Origin: Allocoleopsis franciscana PCC 7113
GTDB taxonomy: Bacteria; Cyanobacteriota; Cyanobacteriia; Cyanobacteriales; Coleofasciculaceae
Length of the DNA: 64,000 nucleotides
Reading direction: 5' to 3'
Assembly: GCF_000317515.1 (NCBI RefSeq)
Contig: NC_019738.1
Coordinates: 5,792,001 to 5,856,000, forward strand
The notes beneath the pieces were generated by a model that had not been told where the DNA came from, did no database searches, and was given only the letters and a program-made list of their open reading frames with translations. Positions 43,945 through 53,153 of the stretch are shown piece after piece; the first letter of the stretch is position 1, and the number at the start of each line of letters is the position of its first letter. Both the position numbers and the translations under genes were made by a program.

Positions 43945-44757
43945 TTAGCTGCCAGGAGTACAACCCGGAAGCGACTCCGGAGGAATTTTCGACCCAGAAT
44001 TGGCAAGACCTTGTAATTGAGTTCGGTAAGCCACTAAGTCACTACGAACCTCGGCACTCGGTGCGATCGCAACCATTTGGTCAATGACTTTCAGCGCTTG
44101 AGGCCAGTTTTGACCACAAACAGCTTTTTTCAACTCCCCATTGAGTTTATCCATAGTGGGTTTCTGGGGTGTAGGTTTTGTGGCACCGGTTGAACGATTA
44201 ATGGGTTGAAACGACTTGAAAAATCCTTGAATACTTTTGGTTAAACTGCTTTCCTTATCTGTTATTACTAGGGCGATATACAAACGTTTATTGTCTAAGA
44301 AAAGTCGGCCTCTACCAATAACCCCTTGCTCAAATTGCAGTCGAATTTCCTTACCCGGTAAATTTCCGACACGAATATTTTGTTGTTTTACTAGCCGTCC
44401 TCCAGAACCCTGGGCAAAACCTGTTGCGACCGCCGTTAAGTACTGGTTTTGATTGCGAGAATTCAACGGGATATTTTGGGGAAAATCTAAATAACCGACC
44501 ACATAACCAGCCTCATTTTCTCGAATCACAGTAAATGTGTTGGTCGGAAAAGTACCGAGTTTCGTTTGAGTCGTTCTTTGCTCTTGAATGGGTGTCCCAG
44601 GCATCAAGACTCGAAATCCGCCTTCTTGGGAAGAGAATGGCTTCCAGATGGATTGAGCGATGAGCAGAGTTTGCTTAGCTTGAACACGTTGAATAGATGG
44701 ATGACCAGTTAATAAAAAAGTTAATAAAGAACATGAAATAAGAAACGTTTTATTCAC
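43945..44757 (-). CDS. Secreted hypothetical protein (270 aa)
   Basis: A GTG at 44757 or the TTG just before it, behind GGGAG. A signal peptide is present (LISCSLLTFLLTGHPSIQRV with cleavage near QAK). The mature part begins with WKPFSSQEGGFRVLMPGTPI followed by TKLGTFPTNTFTVIRENEAG and YVVGYLDFPQNI, a PsbP-like-looking beta pattern that I cannot confirm. After a Thr/Pro/Lys-rich linker there is a small helical C-terminal part (AVCGQNWPQALKVIDQMVAI). The family is unknown to me; it is exported or periplasmic. Confidence 0.65.
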   Translation of the reverse strand: MNKTFLISCSLLTFLLTGHPSIQRVQAKQTLLIAQSIWKPFSSQEGGFRVLMPGTPIQEQRTTQTKLGTFPTNTFTVIRENEAGYVVGYLDFPQNIPLNSRNQNQYLTAVATGFAQGSGGRLVKQQNIRVGNLPGKEIRLQFEQGVIGRGRLFLDNKRLYIALVITDKESSLTKSIQGFFKSFQPINRSTGATKPTPQKPTMDKLNGELKKAVCGQNWPQALKVIDQMVAIAPSAEVRSDLVAYRTQLQGLANSGSKIPPESLPGCTPGS

Positions 44758-45075
44758 CAATCTTCACTCCCTGAATAGAATAATAACCAAGCCCAGGAAA
44801 AACCTCCCTGGACTCTAACATCGGTGTATACACAAGCCTTAGCGCCGACTCCACAGATTTTGATTTTGTGTCATTCCTTAAAAATTGTTCAGAATCAGCC
44901 TGCTAATTTCTCCTAGAACGGTAAAATAGACATTTGGTATTTCTCCTAGCCAGCCGCCCACTCCTGGAGAGAACGATAAGGAGTGGCTCTTGCAGTGGCT
45001 ATATTGCCTTTTGCGTTCGCTTGTAGAAAGGGGATTTCTCGCCTTTTCAGCATCCACCTCAGCTTAAAACCCATT
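44758..45075. other. 318-bp divergent spacer upstream of argZ
   Basis: Divergent promoter region. The argZ frame is open from 44983, but the added 31 residues are not conserved in type and I do not count them as coding. No riboswitch or operator was recognised. Confidence 0.35.
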
Positions 45076-47184
45076 ATGACTGATTCGATTCGCTTCCTCA
45101 TGTGCTCCCCTCAACACTACGACGTGGATTATGTGATTAATCCATGGATGGAGGGCAATATTCACAAGTCTTCGCGCGATCGCGCCGTGGAACAGTGGCA
45201 AAAGCTGCACTACGCGCTCAAAGACCGGGCACTCGTCGATCTGGTTGAACCTCAACCCGGTTGGCCGGATATGGTATTTACAGCCAATGCCGGTTTAGTT
45301 TTGGGTAAGACTGTCGTCCTCAGCCGCTTCCTCCACAAAGAGCGTCAGGGTGAGGAACCTTACTTCAAACAGTGGTTTGAAAGCCAAGGTTACACCGTCC
45401 ATGAACTCCCAAAAGACCTCCCCTTTGAAGGGGCGGGGGATGCGTTACTCGACCGAGAAGGACGCTGGTTATGGGCGGGTTATGGTTTCCGTTCGGAACT
45501 CGACTCTCACCCCTACCTAGCTAAATGGCTTGACATCGAAGTGGTATCGCTGCGGTTAGCCGATGAGCGGTTCTATCACCTCGATACCTGCTTCTGTCCC
45601 CTCACGGGTGGCTATTTACTCTACTACCCACCCGCCTTCGATGCCTACTCCAACCGCTTGATTGAAATGCGGGTGGCACCGGAAAAACGGATTGCACTGG
45701 ATGAGCCAGATGCGGTGAACTTCGCCTGTAATGCGGTGAATATCGACCAAGTGGTGGTGATGAATAAAGCCAGTGAGGACTTGAAAAAGCGTCTTACTGC
45801 TGTTGGGTTTGAAGTGGTTGAAACACCCCTCACCGAATTCTTGAAAGCCGGTGGTGCGGCGAAGTGCCTGACGCTGCGAGTCACTGAACCCGTTCGCGCC
45901 GAAATCCATGCCAATACCGCGGTGGAAAGCCGCGTCGTGCGGATGGAGGGACACTTACTCGATTCTGGCCTGATCAGCAGGGCGCTCGATTTGGTGGTGG
46001 AAAATGGGGGCAGTTTCCAAGTTCTCAATTTCAACCTGGGAGAACAGCGGCAAAGTACCTCCAGTGCGGAGGTAAAGGTATCGGCTCCTTCCCATGATTT
46101 GATGGAAGAGATGATGACCCTGCTGATCGATTTGGGTGCGGTGGCTCCGCCCCAAGAGGTATGTGATAGCAATCTGGAACCTGTGATTCAAGATGGTGTG
46201 GCTCCGGATGACTTTTATGTCACGACGATCTATCCAACTGAAGTGCGGGTTAATTGTGAGTGGATTAAGGTACACAATCAGCGCATGGATGGTGCGATCG
46301 CCATTACCCATACCCCCGATGGCCCAGTGGCTCACTGCAAACTGTTGCGGGACTTAAAAGTGGGTGAACATGTGATTGTCGGGGTGGAAGGGATTCGCAC
46401 GGTACGCAAGACGGAATCTCGCGAACAGCGCAACACCCAGGAATTTAGCTTTATGGCATCCGGTGTTTCCAGCGAACGTCGGGTGGAATTGGTTGTGGAG
46501 CAAATTGCTTGGGAATTGCGTCAACTGCGCGATCGCGGCGGTAAAGTTGTGGTAACAGCCGGGCCGGTGGTGATTCATACCGGTGGCAGTCAGCACCTAG
46601 CGCGTCTGATTCGGGAAGGTTATGTGCAGGCGCTTCTGGGAGGAAATGCGATCGCGGTTCACGACATTGAGCAATCCTTGATGGGAACCTCTCTCGGCGT
46701 GGATATGAAACGCGGCGTTCCAGTTCGGGGCGGACATCGGCACCATCTGAAAGTGATTAACCTAATCCGTCGCTATGGCAATATTGCCGCCGCCGTAGAA
46801 CATGGGGTATTGACAAAAGGCGTGATGTATGAATGTGTGCGTAACAATGTGCCCTTTGTTCTTGCCGGTTCGATCCGCGATGATGGCCCCCTGCCGGATA
46901 CCGAGATGGATTTAATTAAAGCTCAAACCGAGTATGCCAAGCAGTTGGAAGGGGCGGACATGATTTTGATGCTCTCCAGTATGCTCCACTCGATTGGGGT
47001 GGGGAATATGACACCTGCGGGGGTGAAGATGGTGTGCGTGGATATTAACCCATCTGTAGTGACGAAATTAAGCGATCGCGGTTCTGTGGAATCCGTCGGC
47101 GTTGTCACAGATGTTGGTTTATTCCTCAGCTTGTTGGTACAGCAACTGGATAAATTGACGAGTCCTTATCAAGCGATGGTGTAG
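45076..47184 (+). CDS. argZ: Arginine dihydrolase / bifunctional ArgZ-AgrE type (TIGR00300 C-terminal domain)
   Basis: 702 residues from the ATG at 45076. This start is preferred over upstream frame because the residues known to matter in Synechocystis ArgZ fall at the same numbers: Asn71 (FTANAGLVL), Glu118 (FEGAGD), His168 (RFYHLD) and Cys264 (AAKCLTLRV). The N-terminal half (1-270) is a guanidine-modifying fold that hydrolyses arginine to ornithine, CO2 and two ammonia. The C-terminal half (GVSSERRVELVVEQIAWELR; VVVTAGPVVIHTGGSQHLAR; GNAIAVHDIEQSLMGTSLGV) is the LOR/SDH or TIGR00300 part, reported to act as ornithine cyclodeaminase in Anabaena AgrE. Together they turn arginine to proline and drive nitrogen remobilisation, including from cyanophycin. 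It is followed by its own terminator. Confidence 0.96.
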   Translation: MTDSIRFLMCSPQHYDVDYVINPWMEGNIHKSSRDRAVEQWQKLHYALKDRALVDLVEPQPGWPDMVFTANAGLVLGKTVVLSRFLHKERQGEEPYFKQWFESQGYTVHELPKDLPFEGAGDALLDREGRWLWAGYGFRSELDSHPYLAKWLDIEVVSLRLADERFYHLDTCFCPLTGGYLLYYPPAFDAYSNRLIEMRVAPEKRIALDEPDAVNFACNAVNIDQVVVMNKASEDLKKRLTAVGFEVVETPLTEFLKAGGAAKCLTLRVTEPVRAEIHANTAVESRVVRMEGHLLDSGLISRALDLVVENGGSFQVLNFNLGEQRQSTSSAEVKVSAPSHDLMEEMMTLLIDLGAVAPPQEVCDSNLEPVIQDGVAPDDFYVTTIYPTEVRVNCEWIKVHNQRMDGAIAITHTPDGPVAHCKLLRDLKVGEHVIVGVEGIRTVRKTESREQRNTQEFSFMASGVSSERRVELVVEQIAWELRQLRDRGGKVVVTAGPVVIHTGGSQHLARLIREGYVQALLGGNAIAVHDIEQSLMGTSLGVDMKRGVPVRGGHRHHLKVINLIRRYGNIAAAVEHGVLTKGVMYECVRNNVPFVLAGSIRDDGPLPDTEMDLIKAQTEYAKQLEGADMILMLSSMLHSIGVGNMTPAGVKMVCVDINPSVVTKLSDRGSVESVGVVTDVGLFLSLLVQQLDKLTSPYQAMV

Positions 47185-47200
47185 AGGTTAATGGACATTA

Positions 47201-47228
47201 AGCCCGCTACGAAGCGGGCTTTGTTCTT
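47201..47228 (+). terminator. Rho-independent terminator after argZ
   Basis: AGCCCGCT-ACGA-AGCGGGCT is a perfect 8-bp stem followed by TTGTTCTT, 16 bp after the argZ stop. The T-run overlaps the end of the convergent gene at 47227. Confidence 0.85.
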
Positions 47229-48129
47229 ATTTGTCTAACTCATTGCCTGGAATAATGGTCGTCAGAAAAAGATATTCCTTATTCATTTGGTAACGCTTAT
47301 CCTGCTTAATTAGCTTCATGAATTCCCGATGACCATCGCGAGTTCGTCCCACCAGACAGCCAGCGCTAGCAAAACTAATATTGTTACGGGGTAAGTCAAA
47401 CCCCCAGTGCTGGTTAACATCAAATAAGCCAGTTTCGGTCTTATCTCCTGTGCGTTTTAGGTCTTTATTAAAATCTCTATGTACCGTAATTGGAGCGACT
47501 TGAGCAAGAGCTTCATGGGGATCTGAGCCACCGCCGTAATGAATACCCACTTTCCAAGATTTATATTGCCCAAATGCAATCCGGGCGGCACCTTTGCCTT
47601 TGTTAATCGGATTGTAAGTATAGTGAAAACCGGGTTCAGTTGTGGCTTCCCAGTTGCCGACTATTTTCGGTTTTCCATTGACAATTTCAATTACGAATCG
47701 ACGGTCGTTAAAGTAGTTAGGCTGATCGGAATTCGGGGTACCATCGGCGTCCATTCCCTCCACATAAACGATGTTGTACTCTCCAGCTCCTAGAGAAAAT
47801 TGGTAGCCCTTTTGCTGCATGTACTTAATGATGCGGCTAGGTAAGTCATTGTCGAGTTTAAGAGCAGGCTTCGGCAAGTCGTCGGGTTTGGTCGAAACCA
47901 AGGCTTTAGCCGTCTTTGGCCCTACGAATTGGTCTTCTTCGCACTTCATGATTTTTTGAAATTCTTTGAGTGCGGCAGCAGAAATGGGACCGAACTTGCC
48001 GTCCGATGGAGGATTGAGGAGTTTCAGCCAAATTAAAACATCTTGAATGTGTTTCGCTAATTCTTGATCGGCTGCGATCGCGTCAATACTGTATTCAAGC
48101 TTTTTGTTAGAGAATTCATAAAGGTTCAT
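47227..48129 (-). CDS. Peptidoglycan-binding protein with L,D-transpeptidase-like C-terminal motif
   Basis: 300 residues, ATG start, no signal peptide. A PG_binding_1-type domain covers about 20-85 (HIQDVLIWLKLLNPPSDGKF; GPISAAALKEFQKI). The C-terminal domain (about 100-290) has VYVEGMDADGTPNSDQPNYF, ITVHRDFNKDLKRTGDKTET, DVNQHWGFDLPRNNISFASA and the motif SAGCLVGRTRDGHREFM. A His followed by SxGC recalls the active site of L,D-transpeptidases, but the rest differs and I do not claim that reaction. A role in cell wall or phage-like lysis is possible. It converges on argZ. Confidence 0.75.
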   Translation of the reverse strand: MNLYEFSNKKLEYSIDAIAADQELAKHIQDVLIWLKLLNPPSDGKFGPISAAALKEFQKIMKCEEDQFVGPKTAKALVSTKPDDLPKPALKLDNDLPSRIIKYMQQKGYQFSLGAGEYNIVYVEGMDADGTPNSDQPNYFNDRRFVIEIVNGKPKIVGNWEATTEPGFHYTYNPINKGKGAARIAFGQYKSWKVGIHYGGGSDPHEALAQVAPITVHRDFNKDLKRTGDKTETGLFDVNQHWGFDLPRNNISFASAGCLVGRTRDGHREFMKLIKQDKRYQMNKEYLFLTTIIPGNELDK

Positions 48130-48420
48130 GACTTGTGAACTCAGGGAGAATTAGGTTAGTAGAAGTAATTTTTTCTCTTCAAAATTCCTGATGACATTTC
48201 AGGGCTTTTTGCAAAAATGATGAAAGACTGTAAATATACTCTTGACAAAAGAGATAACAGTCTCTCAAGATTTTGGCTCCCATCAGGAATCTTTAGAAAA
48301 TTTCTTCCCTAAGATAGAGGACGGAACTCAGACAATAATCGATTTGTACACAAAAGTTCTTTATCGGTTTTGTTCAACCGATGGAAATCCCTGTACCCAA
48401 ACTGACATCTGTTTTGAAAG

Positions 48421-48448
48421 GCAGAAGGCAGAAGGCAGAAGGCAGAAG
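48421..48448. repeat. Heptanucleotide tandem repeat (GCAGAAG, four units)
   Basis: Four perfect GCAGAAG units in the 618-bp gap 48130-48747. The gap contains an 81-codon plus-strand frame from a TTG at 48242 that runs through the repeat. The frame lacks a ribosome binding site and I do not call it. Confidence 0.7.
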
Positions 48449-48632
48449 GTAAAAGTGAAGAAGAATGACTTTCATTGTTTGCTGTGAGCAACAGTTCATG
48501 GAGAGTCTTGCACTTTTGTCAGTAAGCTATATAACCCGCCAAGAAATTAATTTTTTGACTTATAGCTCAAGTCCATTGAAATGGACTGAAATTTAAATCC
48601 TGTCCTATGAAGACGAATGCGAGCTATGAGAC

Positions 48633-48671
48633 AGTGGTTTTAACCACTGGTGGTTGTTGCAATGTTGCAAC
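48633..48671. promoter_or_regulatory. Two adjacent palindromes downstream of the PAS-CRP gene
   Basis: AGTGGTT-TT-AACCACT (48633-48648) and GTTGCAA-TG-TTGCAAC (48656-48671), each with 7-bp arms, lie 7 bp apart and 77-115 bp from the end of the PAS-CRP gene. The second resembles a dimeric regulator site. Neither is followed by a T-run. Confidence 0.35.
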
Positions 48672-48747
48672 TCATGCAAGGTCTCAGCAAACCGAAATCA
48701 CTGAGCCGCAAAAATATCCCCTCCCGACTCTCCTGCTGCTCTTCCGG

Positions 48748-49938
48748 TCAAGCCGCTTGCTTGGATAAAGTCGAGCTGAAGATAATGTGATGCTTAGAGT
48801 CCAACATAATCTTTCCTTGTTGCTGTAACTTGCTGAGTTCTCGCGTAATCGTCACTCTAGTCGTGCAACAAGCATCCGCCAGGTCTTGATGCGTAAGGCG
48901 AACACTCAAACGAGTGCCTTGTCCCACTGTTTGACCAAATTCCTGCTTCAACCACAGCAAGAAATAGTACAGTCGGTCTTTGACATGTCGCTTTCCAGCA
49001 ATGGCTAAAAGGTATTCTGCCTGCCGGATGCGTTTACTAATTTGAGGTAAAAGAGCCTGCGTTAGAGCCGGGGAAGCGGCAATTTCTTCGAGGGAAACGG
49101 AAACTAACTGAACATTCTCTGAGAGGGCGGTTGCTTGGTAGGTCGGTAACGCCGTCATACCAGAACCAAAAGGTATGGAGGGTCCTGCCAACCCCACAAC
49201 AACCTCATCGCCAGTTTCGCTCATTGTGCTGAGCTTCACCAAACCGTGGCGAACCAGGCAAATCATCTGAGGTTCTAGGGGAATTACTTCTCCTTTGGCA
49301 TAAACATGTTTTGCACGATGATCCTGGTGGAGTTCGTCGTCATGATTTAAAAGTGTCAATTGAGTCTGATGGCGCTTGGTAATGTTGCGTACTATCCAGC
49401 GCAAGGAGATGAGCTTACCTTCAACGTCGCGGACAGGAGTGACAATCACAGCCGCGTCAAAAGCCTGTTGATTACGGGGCTGCATCCGTACTGTGCATTC
49501 GTGTACCCGATGGCACTCTAGCAGTTGGGTGAGTTGGCAACGAAACGCTGGACGTTCTGGCAGGGGGATGAAACTGACCAGCAGTTTGTTGGGCAAGAAT
49601 TCTTGTTCCACGTTGAACAGGTTCGCGGCGGCACGGTTGGCTTCTTGTATTTTCCCTTGTGGGTCACTCACAATATAAGCATCCAGCATGAACTCAAACA
49701 AGTCTTGATATCGCTGGCGTTCTGCTTCCGCTTGTACTCGTGCTATTGCCAATTCCTCAGTCTGCTCTAATAGTTTCGCTGTGGCTACCTCTAGTGTTTC
49801 TGAAGCCATGCCGAGTTCCTTGAAGGCAACGGGCAGCAATGCATCAGCTTGGGGATCTATCGCGATCGCGTCCTGGTATAACTCAGTTAAACGTTGTTGG
49901 AGTGAGCGTACCTGCCGCGCAAAAATTTCTACGTTCAT
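48748..49938 (-). CDS. PAS-domain fused CRP/FNR-type transcription regulator
   Basis: 396 residues, ATG start. A helical N terminus (QQRLTELYQDAIAIDPQADA; ASETLEVATAKLLEQTEEL) leads to a PAS domain at about 80-190 (FEFMLDAYIVSDPQGKIQEA; RDVEGKLISLRWIVRNITKR). A cyclic-nucleotide-binding-like fold follows at about 210-300 (KHVYAKGEVIPLEPQMICLV; GLVKLSTMSETGDEVVVGLA). The C-terminal winged helix at about 335-390 contains SVRLTHQDLADACCTTRVTI and TRELSKLQQQGKI, the CRP recognition helix. The cAMP-binding Arg/Ser pair is not obvious, so the ligand is probably different. The PAS domain would give redox or small-molecule control. Transcribed alone. Confidence 0.88.
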   Translation of the reverse strand: MNVEIFARQVRSLQQRLTELYQDAIAIDPQADALLPVAFKELGMASETLEVATAKLLEQTEELAIARVQAEAERQRYQDLFEFMLDAYIVSDPQGKIQEANRAAANLFNVEQEFLPNKLLVSFIPLPERPAFRCQLTQLLECHRVHECTVRMQPRNQQAFDAAVIVTPVRDVEGKLISLRWIVRNITKRHQTQLTLLNHDDELHQDHRAKHVYAKGEVIPLEPQMICLVRHGLVKLSTMSETGDEVVVGLAGPSIPFGSGMTALPTYQATALSENVQLVSVSLEEIAASPALTQALLPQISKRIRQAEYLLAIAGKRHVKDRLYYFLLWLKQEFGQTVGQGTRLSVRLTHQDLADACCTTRVTITRELSKLQQQGKIMLDSKHHIIFSSTLSKQAA

Positions 49939-50151
49939 GTTAGAGTGGCAATACTCCTAGAGATAGATTTAAATTTGATATAAAAAATAGACTCAAAGCT
50001 AATCAGCACAAAAGCTATGAGAATGAAGAAAGAAGCGCCATTCTCATAGAAATAAATCGCGAGGGAAGATGATCCAACTCGCCGATGAGTCTAGCTTAAA
50101 TAGTAAAAAACTTCATCGATAAGGTCAGTACGTTTTCGTACAAAAACAACT

Positions 50152-50178
50152 CAAGAAAAATCATCCGCCTTGCGGATG
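50152..50178 (-). terminator. Rho-independent terminator for the SLH gene
   Basis: Minus-strand CATCCGC-AAG-GCGGATG (50178-50162) is followed by ATTTTTCTTG. It lies about 110 bp after the SLH stop codon. A second dyad TTAGCGT-C-ACGCTAA (50213-50227) sits between them. The rest of the 348-bp gap 49939-50286 has no gene. Confidence 0.65.
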
Positions 50179-50286
50179 GATAGGGGGTTAACGTCCTCAC
50201 TCAAGCTCCAGGGTTAGCGTCACGCTAAGGCTAACATCCACATCCCTATGGGGGGGATAGTTGAATTAGAATCTAACCATTTGCGC

Positions 50287-51252
50287 CTACCGATTTGCTA
50301 ACTTTTCTCCATTTTTTGACATCGCTAAGGCTTGATAAACCATCGTAGCCATTTCAGCACGAGTCGCCGGTTTATTCGGTACAAGTATTTTATCCTTAGG
50401 GTAGCCAGCAACTAGACCCGCTTCTTTAGCTGCTGCTACTTTAGCCCGCGCATAATTCAGAACTTGGTCGCTATCTTGAAAAGCTTGTAACGTCTTGACA
50501 GGTACTGATGGGGTTTTAAGCTTCAATGCGGTAGCAAGAGCTACCAAAACTTCCGCACGAGTAACCGGTTGATCGGGGCGAAAATCTTGAGCCGGATATC
50601 CTTTTAAAAGACCTGTTTGGGCAACTTCTTTAATTGCATCCTCAGCCCAGTAATCAGCCGGTAAGTCCTTAAAATTTATGGCACTTTGTCCATTTTCTTG
50701 GTTAAATATTTTTTGTAGCAGGGTCGCAAATTCTCCCCGTGTCGCAAATTTATTGGGTCGAAAACTGCCATCCGGTAAGCCTGCAATGATCTGACGCTGA
50801 TTAAGGAATTTAATAGAACGACTTGCCCAAGAGTTATCGGGGACATCGGAAAATTCCACAACAGATGTTGGGGTAGGAGCAGCAGGTTTTGGTTTTGACA
50901 GAGCAATATCTAAAGCAGACGCTTTTGATGTTTCTTCCTCAGTCGATTCAGGTTTAGGTAGCTGTTGGCTTAAACGGCTACGGCTTAGATCCGCTGATGG
51001 TGACGGACTTAATGACAGGGGAGACGATTCAGGAGCAGTAGTCGTTGGTTTGGATATCGCTAACCCTTCTGGCGCAGACTTGGGTTGTGGTGAAGGTGGT
51101 GAAGCTCCTAATTTTTTCAGGCTGAATGGGTCATTTTGTTTATGCGCTGCCCAAGCATATAACAAACCATTGATCGCCGTAAAAGCCACAAAAACTGTAA
51201 TGCAATTATCTAACTTTAGAGGAGGTGGATCAGGAGGAGAAAACTTAGACAT
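50287..51252 (-). CDS. SLH-domain (S-layer homology) membrane-anchored protein
   Basis: 321 residues, ATG start. One N-terminal membrane helix at about 17-34 (CITVFVAFTAINGLLYAWAA) precedes a Pro/Ser-rich linker (35-125). Three SLH repeats follow: about 127-185 (FSDVPDNSWASRSIKFLNQR; RPNKFATRGEFATLLQKIF), 193-245 (FKDLPADYWAEDAIKEVAQT; RPDQPVTRAEVLVALATAL) and 258-315 (FQDSDQVLNYARAKVAAAKE; VPNKPATRAEMATMVYQAL). SLH domains bind cell-wall polymers, so the protein probably ties the membrane to peptidoglycan or an outer layer. The neighbouring amidase gene, 61 bp upstream on the same strand, also acts on the wall. Confidence 0.93.
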   Translation of the reverse strand: MSKFSPPDPPPLKLDNCITVFVAFTAINGLLYAWAAHKQNDPFSLKKLGASPPSPQPKSAPEGLAISKPTTTAPESSPLSLSPSPSADLSRSRLSQQLPKPESTEEETSKASALDIALSKPKPAAPTPTSVVEFSDVPDNSWASRSIKFLNQRQIIAGLPDGSFRPNKFATRGEFATLLQKIFNQENGQSAINFKDLPADYWAEDAIKEVAQTGLLKGYPAQDFRPDQPVTRAEVLVALATALKLKTPSVPVKTLQAFQDSDQVLNYARAKVAAAKEAGLVAGYPKDKILVPNKPATRAEMATMVYQALAMSKNGEKLANR

Positions 51253-51313
51253 AGAGTGTTAACATACTATATTCTCTCCAGATTAACCGCTCCACTCTCC
51301 CAACGTCTGTAAC

Positions 51314-53065
51314 TCATTTTTGAGAGAAAAACCATTCAGTTATACCATCCGCGATCGCACTGGCTAATTTGGGTTGTTCTTTGGGATTTGTGACCCATTC
51401 AAATTCCACTGGATTACTCATAAATCCCAATTCCAAAAGTACAGAGGGAGTTGTTGCCGGACGAGTAAGTGCCAGGTTATTCCAAAACACTCCATAAGAA
51501 GGACGCTCCAGTTTCTTGACTAGGTAGTTGTGCAAAAATACGGCAAGGCTGTGAGCTTGGGTGTTGTACCAAAAGGTGCCGATTCCCTGAGTATTCTCAG
51601 CGTCACCGTTGTCGGGTAGGGAATTGTAATGCACGGAAATTGCGATCGCAGGTTGGAGTTTGTCAATCATCGCCACCCGATCTTGTAGAGAAACATCCTT
51701 ATCCTCTTCCCTCGTCATGTATACCGTCGCTCCCCGTGCCACAAGCTCTTGTTGTAATAGTTTAGAAACGGCGAGGTTAACTGCTTTTTCCGGATAGCGG
51801 GTTGGCCCAAGAGCACCGCTTTCAGCACCACCATGTCCGGGATCAAGGAGAATTTTGACTCCAGTTAATGGTTTTTGACCGGAAGAAACTTTAGGCGGGT
51901 GACGTAGTGTTAATACTAGGGTTGTTCCTTCGTATCTCAGGCTGTAACCCCATTGTTGGGCGGATTTGAGGTTAAAGGTATATTCCACCTGTCCGGGTGC
52001 CGTTTGTTGCCAGTCGAGGCGAGAAATGAGGGGGTCATCATCAAGGCGAATGATGTCGGTTTGGGCTGTCGTGTTGTATAAATTGAGGGTCAAGGTGCTA
52101 CTGCCTTGCTGTACACTCACAGGGACTGGCGCTTGTAAGGGGAAGTAAACGTCTGTTGCACCATCACCTTGACGAGCACGGATACTGCGAATGATTGAGC
52201 GCACAGGGACAGCACCCGGAATAATCCGCACTTCTGAGGCTTTGATCCAAGCGCCATAATCCAGTCTTACCCATTCTCCTTCTCGTCCGGTAACGGTTGC
52301 CCTCGTCCCTTTAGGCAGAGGTGTGAGGCGAGAATGATCGGTACTTGGGCCAGTTCGGGCAACACCTGCATCAGCAATGACTTCTGCAACTTCTAGTTTG
52401 GCTGGAGATAGGATGGAAATTTTTCCTGAACCGGTTTGGGATATGGTTTGACCGTTGAGGGTTAACTGGAATTGGGGTGTACCCAACTCAGCCGGTGCCT
52501 CCGCTGTGGCACAACCCTGATATTTTCCTACCCCCCCACTTGTGGGAGTGGGTTGATTCGCTTGAGTTAATGCGGCTGAATTGGGGGGAAGTTCAACAGC
52601 TTGGGATTGAGGCAGTAAAGGGATGGTTTGATTGGCTAGCTTAACGGACACAGTGGCATTAGGGGGTGCGGCTGCGCCAAAACAAATCAACTCTCCCGGA
52701 ACTGTAGAAATATCCACGGCTGGCGTGAGGGAATCTTTGGCAAATCCTAAGCCGGTGGGTAGAGTGGGTTGTGTCGATGTCCGGGTGACGTTGATTTGGA
52801 CTTGCTGGTTTTGATGGCGTAATGTAAATTGGTTCTCCCCCAGTTGTAAGGGGAAACTGGGAGCAAAATGCCCTGCCGAACTCCGTGCGATCGCTTTACC
52901 ATTGACTAACACCTCTCCTGATGGGGGTGCTGTGCCAATGAAGAAAATGCGATCGGCTGTTGTTTTATGGTTAGGTGGGGGATAGACCACCGACAGGGGT
53001 TGTTCTGCCCAAACGGGAGATGCAATTACAGTTCCTAGCAGAGCCAATCCCAAAACGTATCTCAT
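51314..53065 (-). CDS. N-acetylmuramoyl-L-alanine amidase (Amidase_3) with SH3-like and AMIN-type domains
   Basis: 583 residues from the ATG at 53065; a TTG two codons upstream exists. A signal peptide ends near SPVWA (about residue 20). Then come an IPT/Ig-like N-terminal part (VYPPPNHKTTADRIFFIG; GEVLVNGKAIARSSAGHFA), an SH3-like domain (about 225-285; GVARTGPSTDHSRLTPLPKG), and an AMIN-like beta domain (about 300-390; TLNLYNTTAQTDIIRLDDDP). The catalytic domain lies at 400-580 with the zinc His/Glu set in ILLDPGHGGAESGALG and EKAVNLAVSKLLQQEL, and IAISVHYNSLPDNGD. Zinc amidases split the stem peptide from muramic acid during daughter-cell separation. Confidence 0.93.
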   Translation of the reverse strand: MRYVLGLALLGTVIASPVWAEQPLSVVYPPPNHKTTADRIFFIGTAPPSGEVLVNGKAIARSSAGHFAPSFPLQLGENQFTLRHQNQQVQINVTRTSTQPTLPTGLGFAKDSLTPAVDISTVPGELICFGAAAPPNATVSVKLANQTIPLLPQSQAVELPPNSAALTQANQPTPTSGGVGKYQGCATAEAPAELGTPQFQLTLNGQTISQTGSGKISILSPAKLEVAEVIADAGVARTGPSTDHSRLTPLPKGTRATVTGREGEWVRLDYGAWIKASEVRIIPGAVPVRSIIRSIRARQGDGATDVYFPLQAPVPVSVQQGSSTLTLNLYNTTAQTDIIRLDDDPLISRLDWQQTAPGQVEYTFNLKSAQQWGYSLRYEGTTLVLTLRHPPKVSSGQKPLTGVKILLDPGHGGAESGALGPTRYPEKAVNLAVSKLLQQELVARGATVYMTREEDKDVSLQDRVAMIDKLQPAIAISVHYNSLPDNGDAENTQGIGTFWYNTQAHSLAVFLHNYLVKKLERPSYGVFWNNLALTRPATTPSVLLELGFMSNPVEFEWVTNPKEQPKLASAIADGITEWFFSQK

Positions 53066-53153
53066 GCTCAAGTCCAGTTATTTTTCTATTCCTCAGCTTT
53101 CTTAGCGTATTGGGAAGCTAGGATTTGGTAAAGCCCCCTCATCTTGCTTTTTC

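Noticed and set aside
45616-46596. Long minus-strand frames in the argZ region
   Set aside because: Antisense shadows of a strongly recognised gene.
48242-48487. 81-codon frame from a TTG
   Set aside because: Runs through the GCAGAAG heptad array and has no ribosome site.
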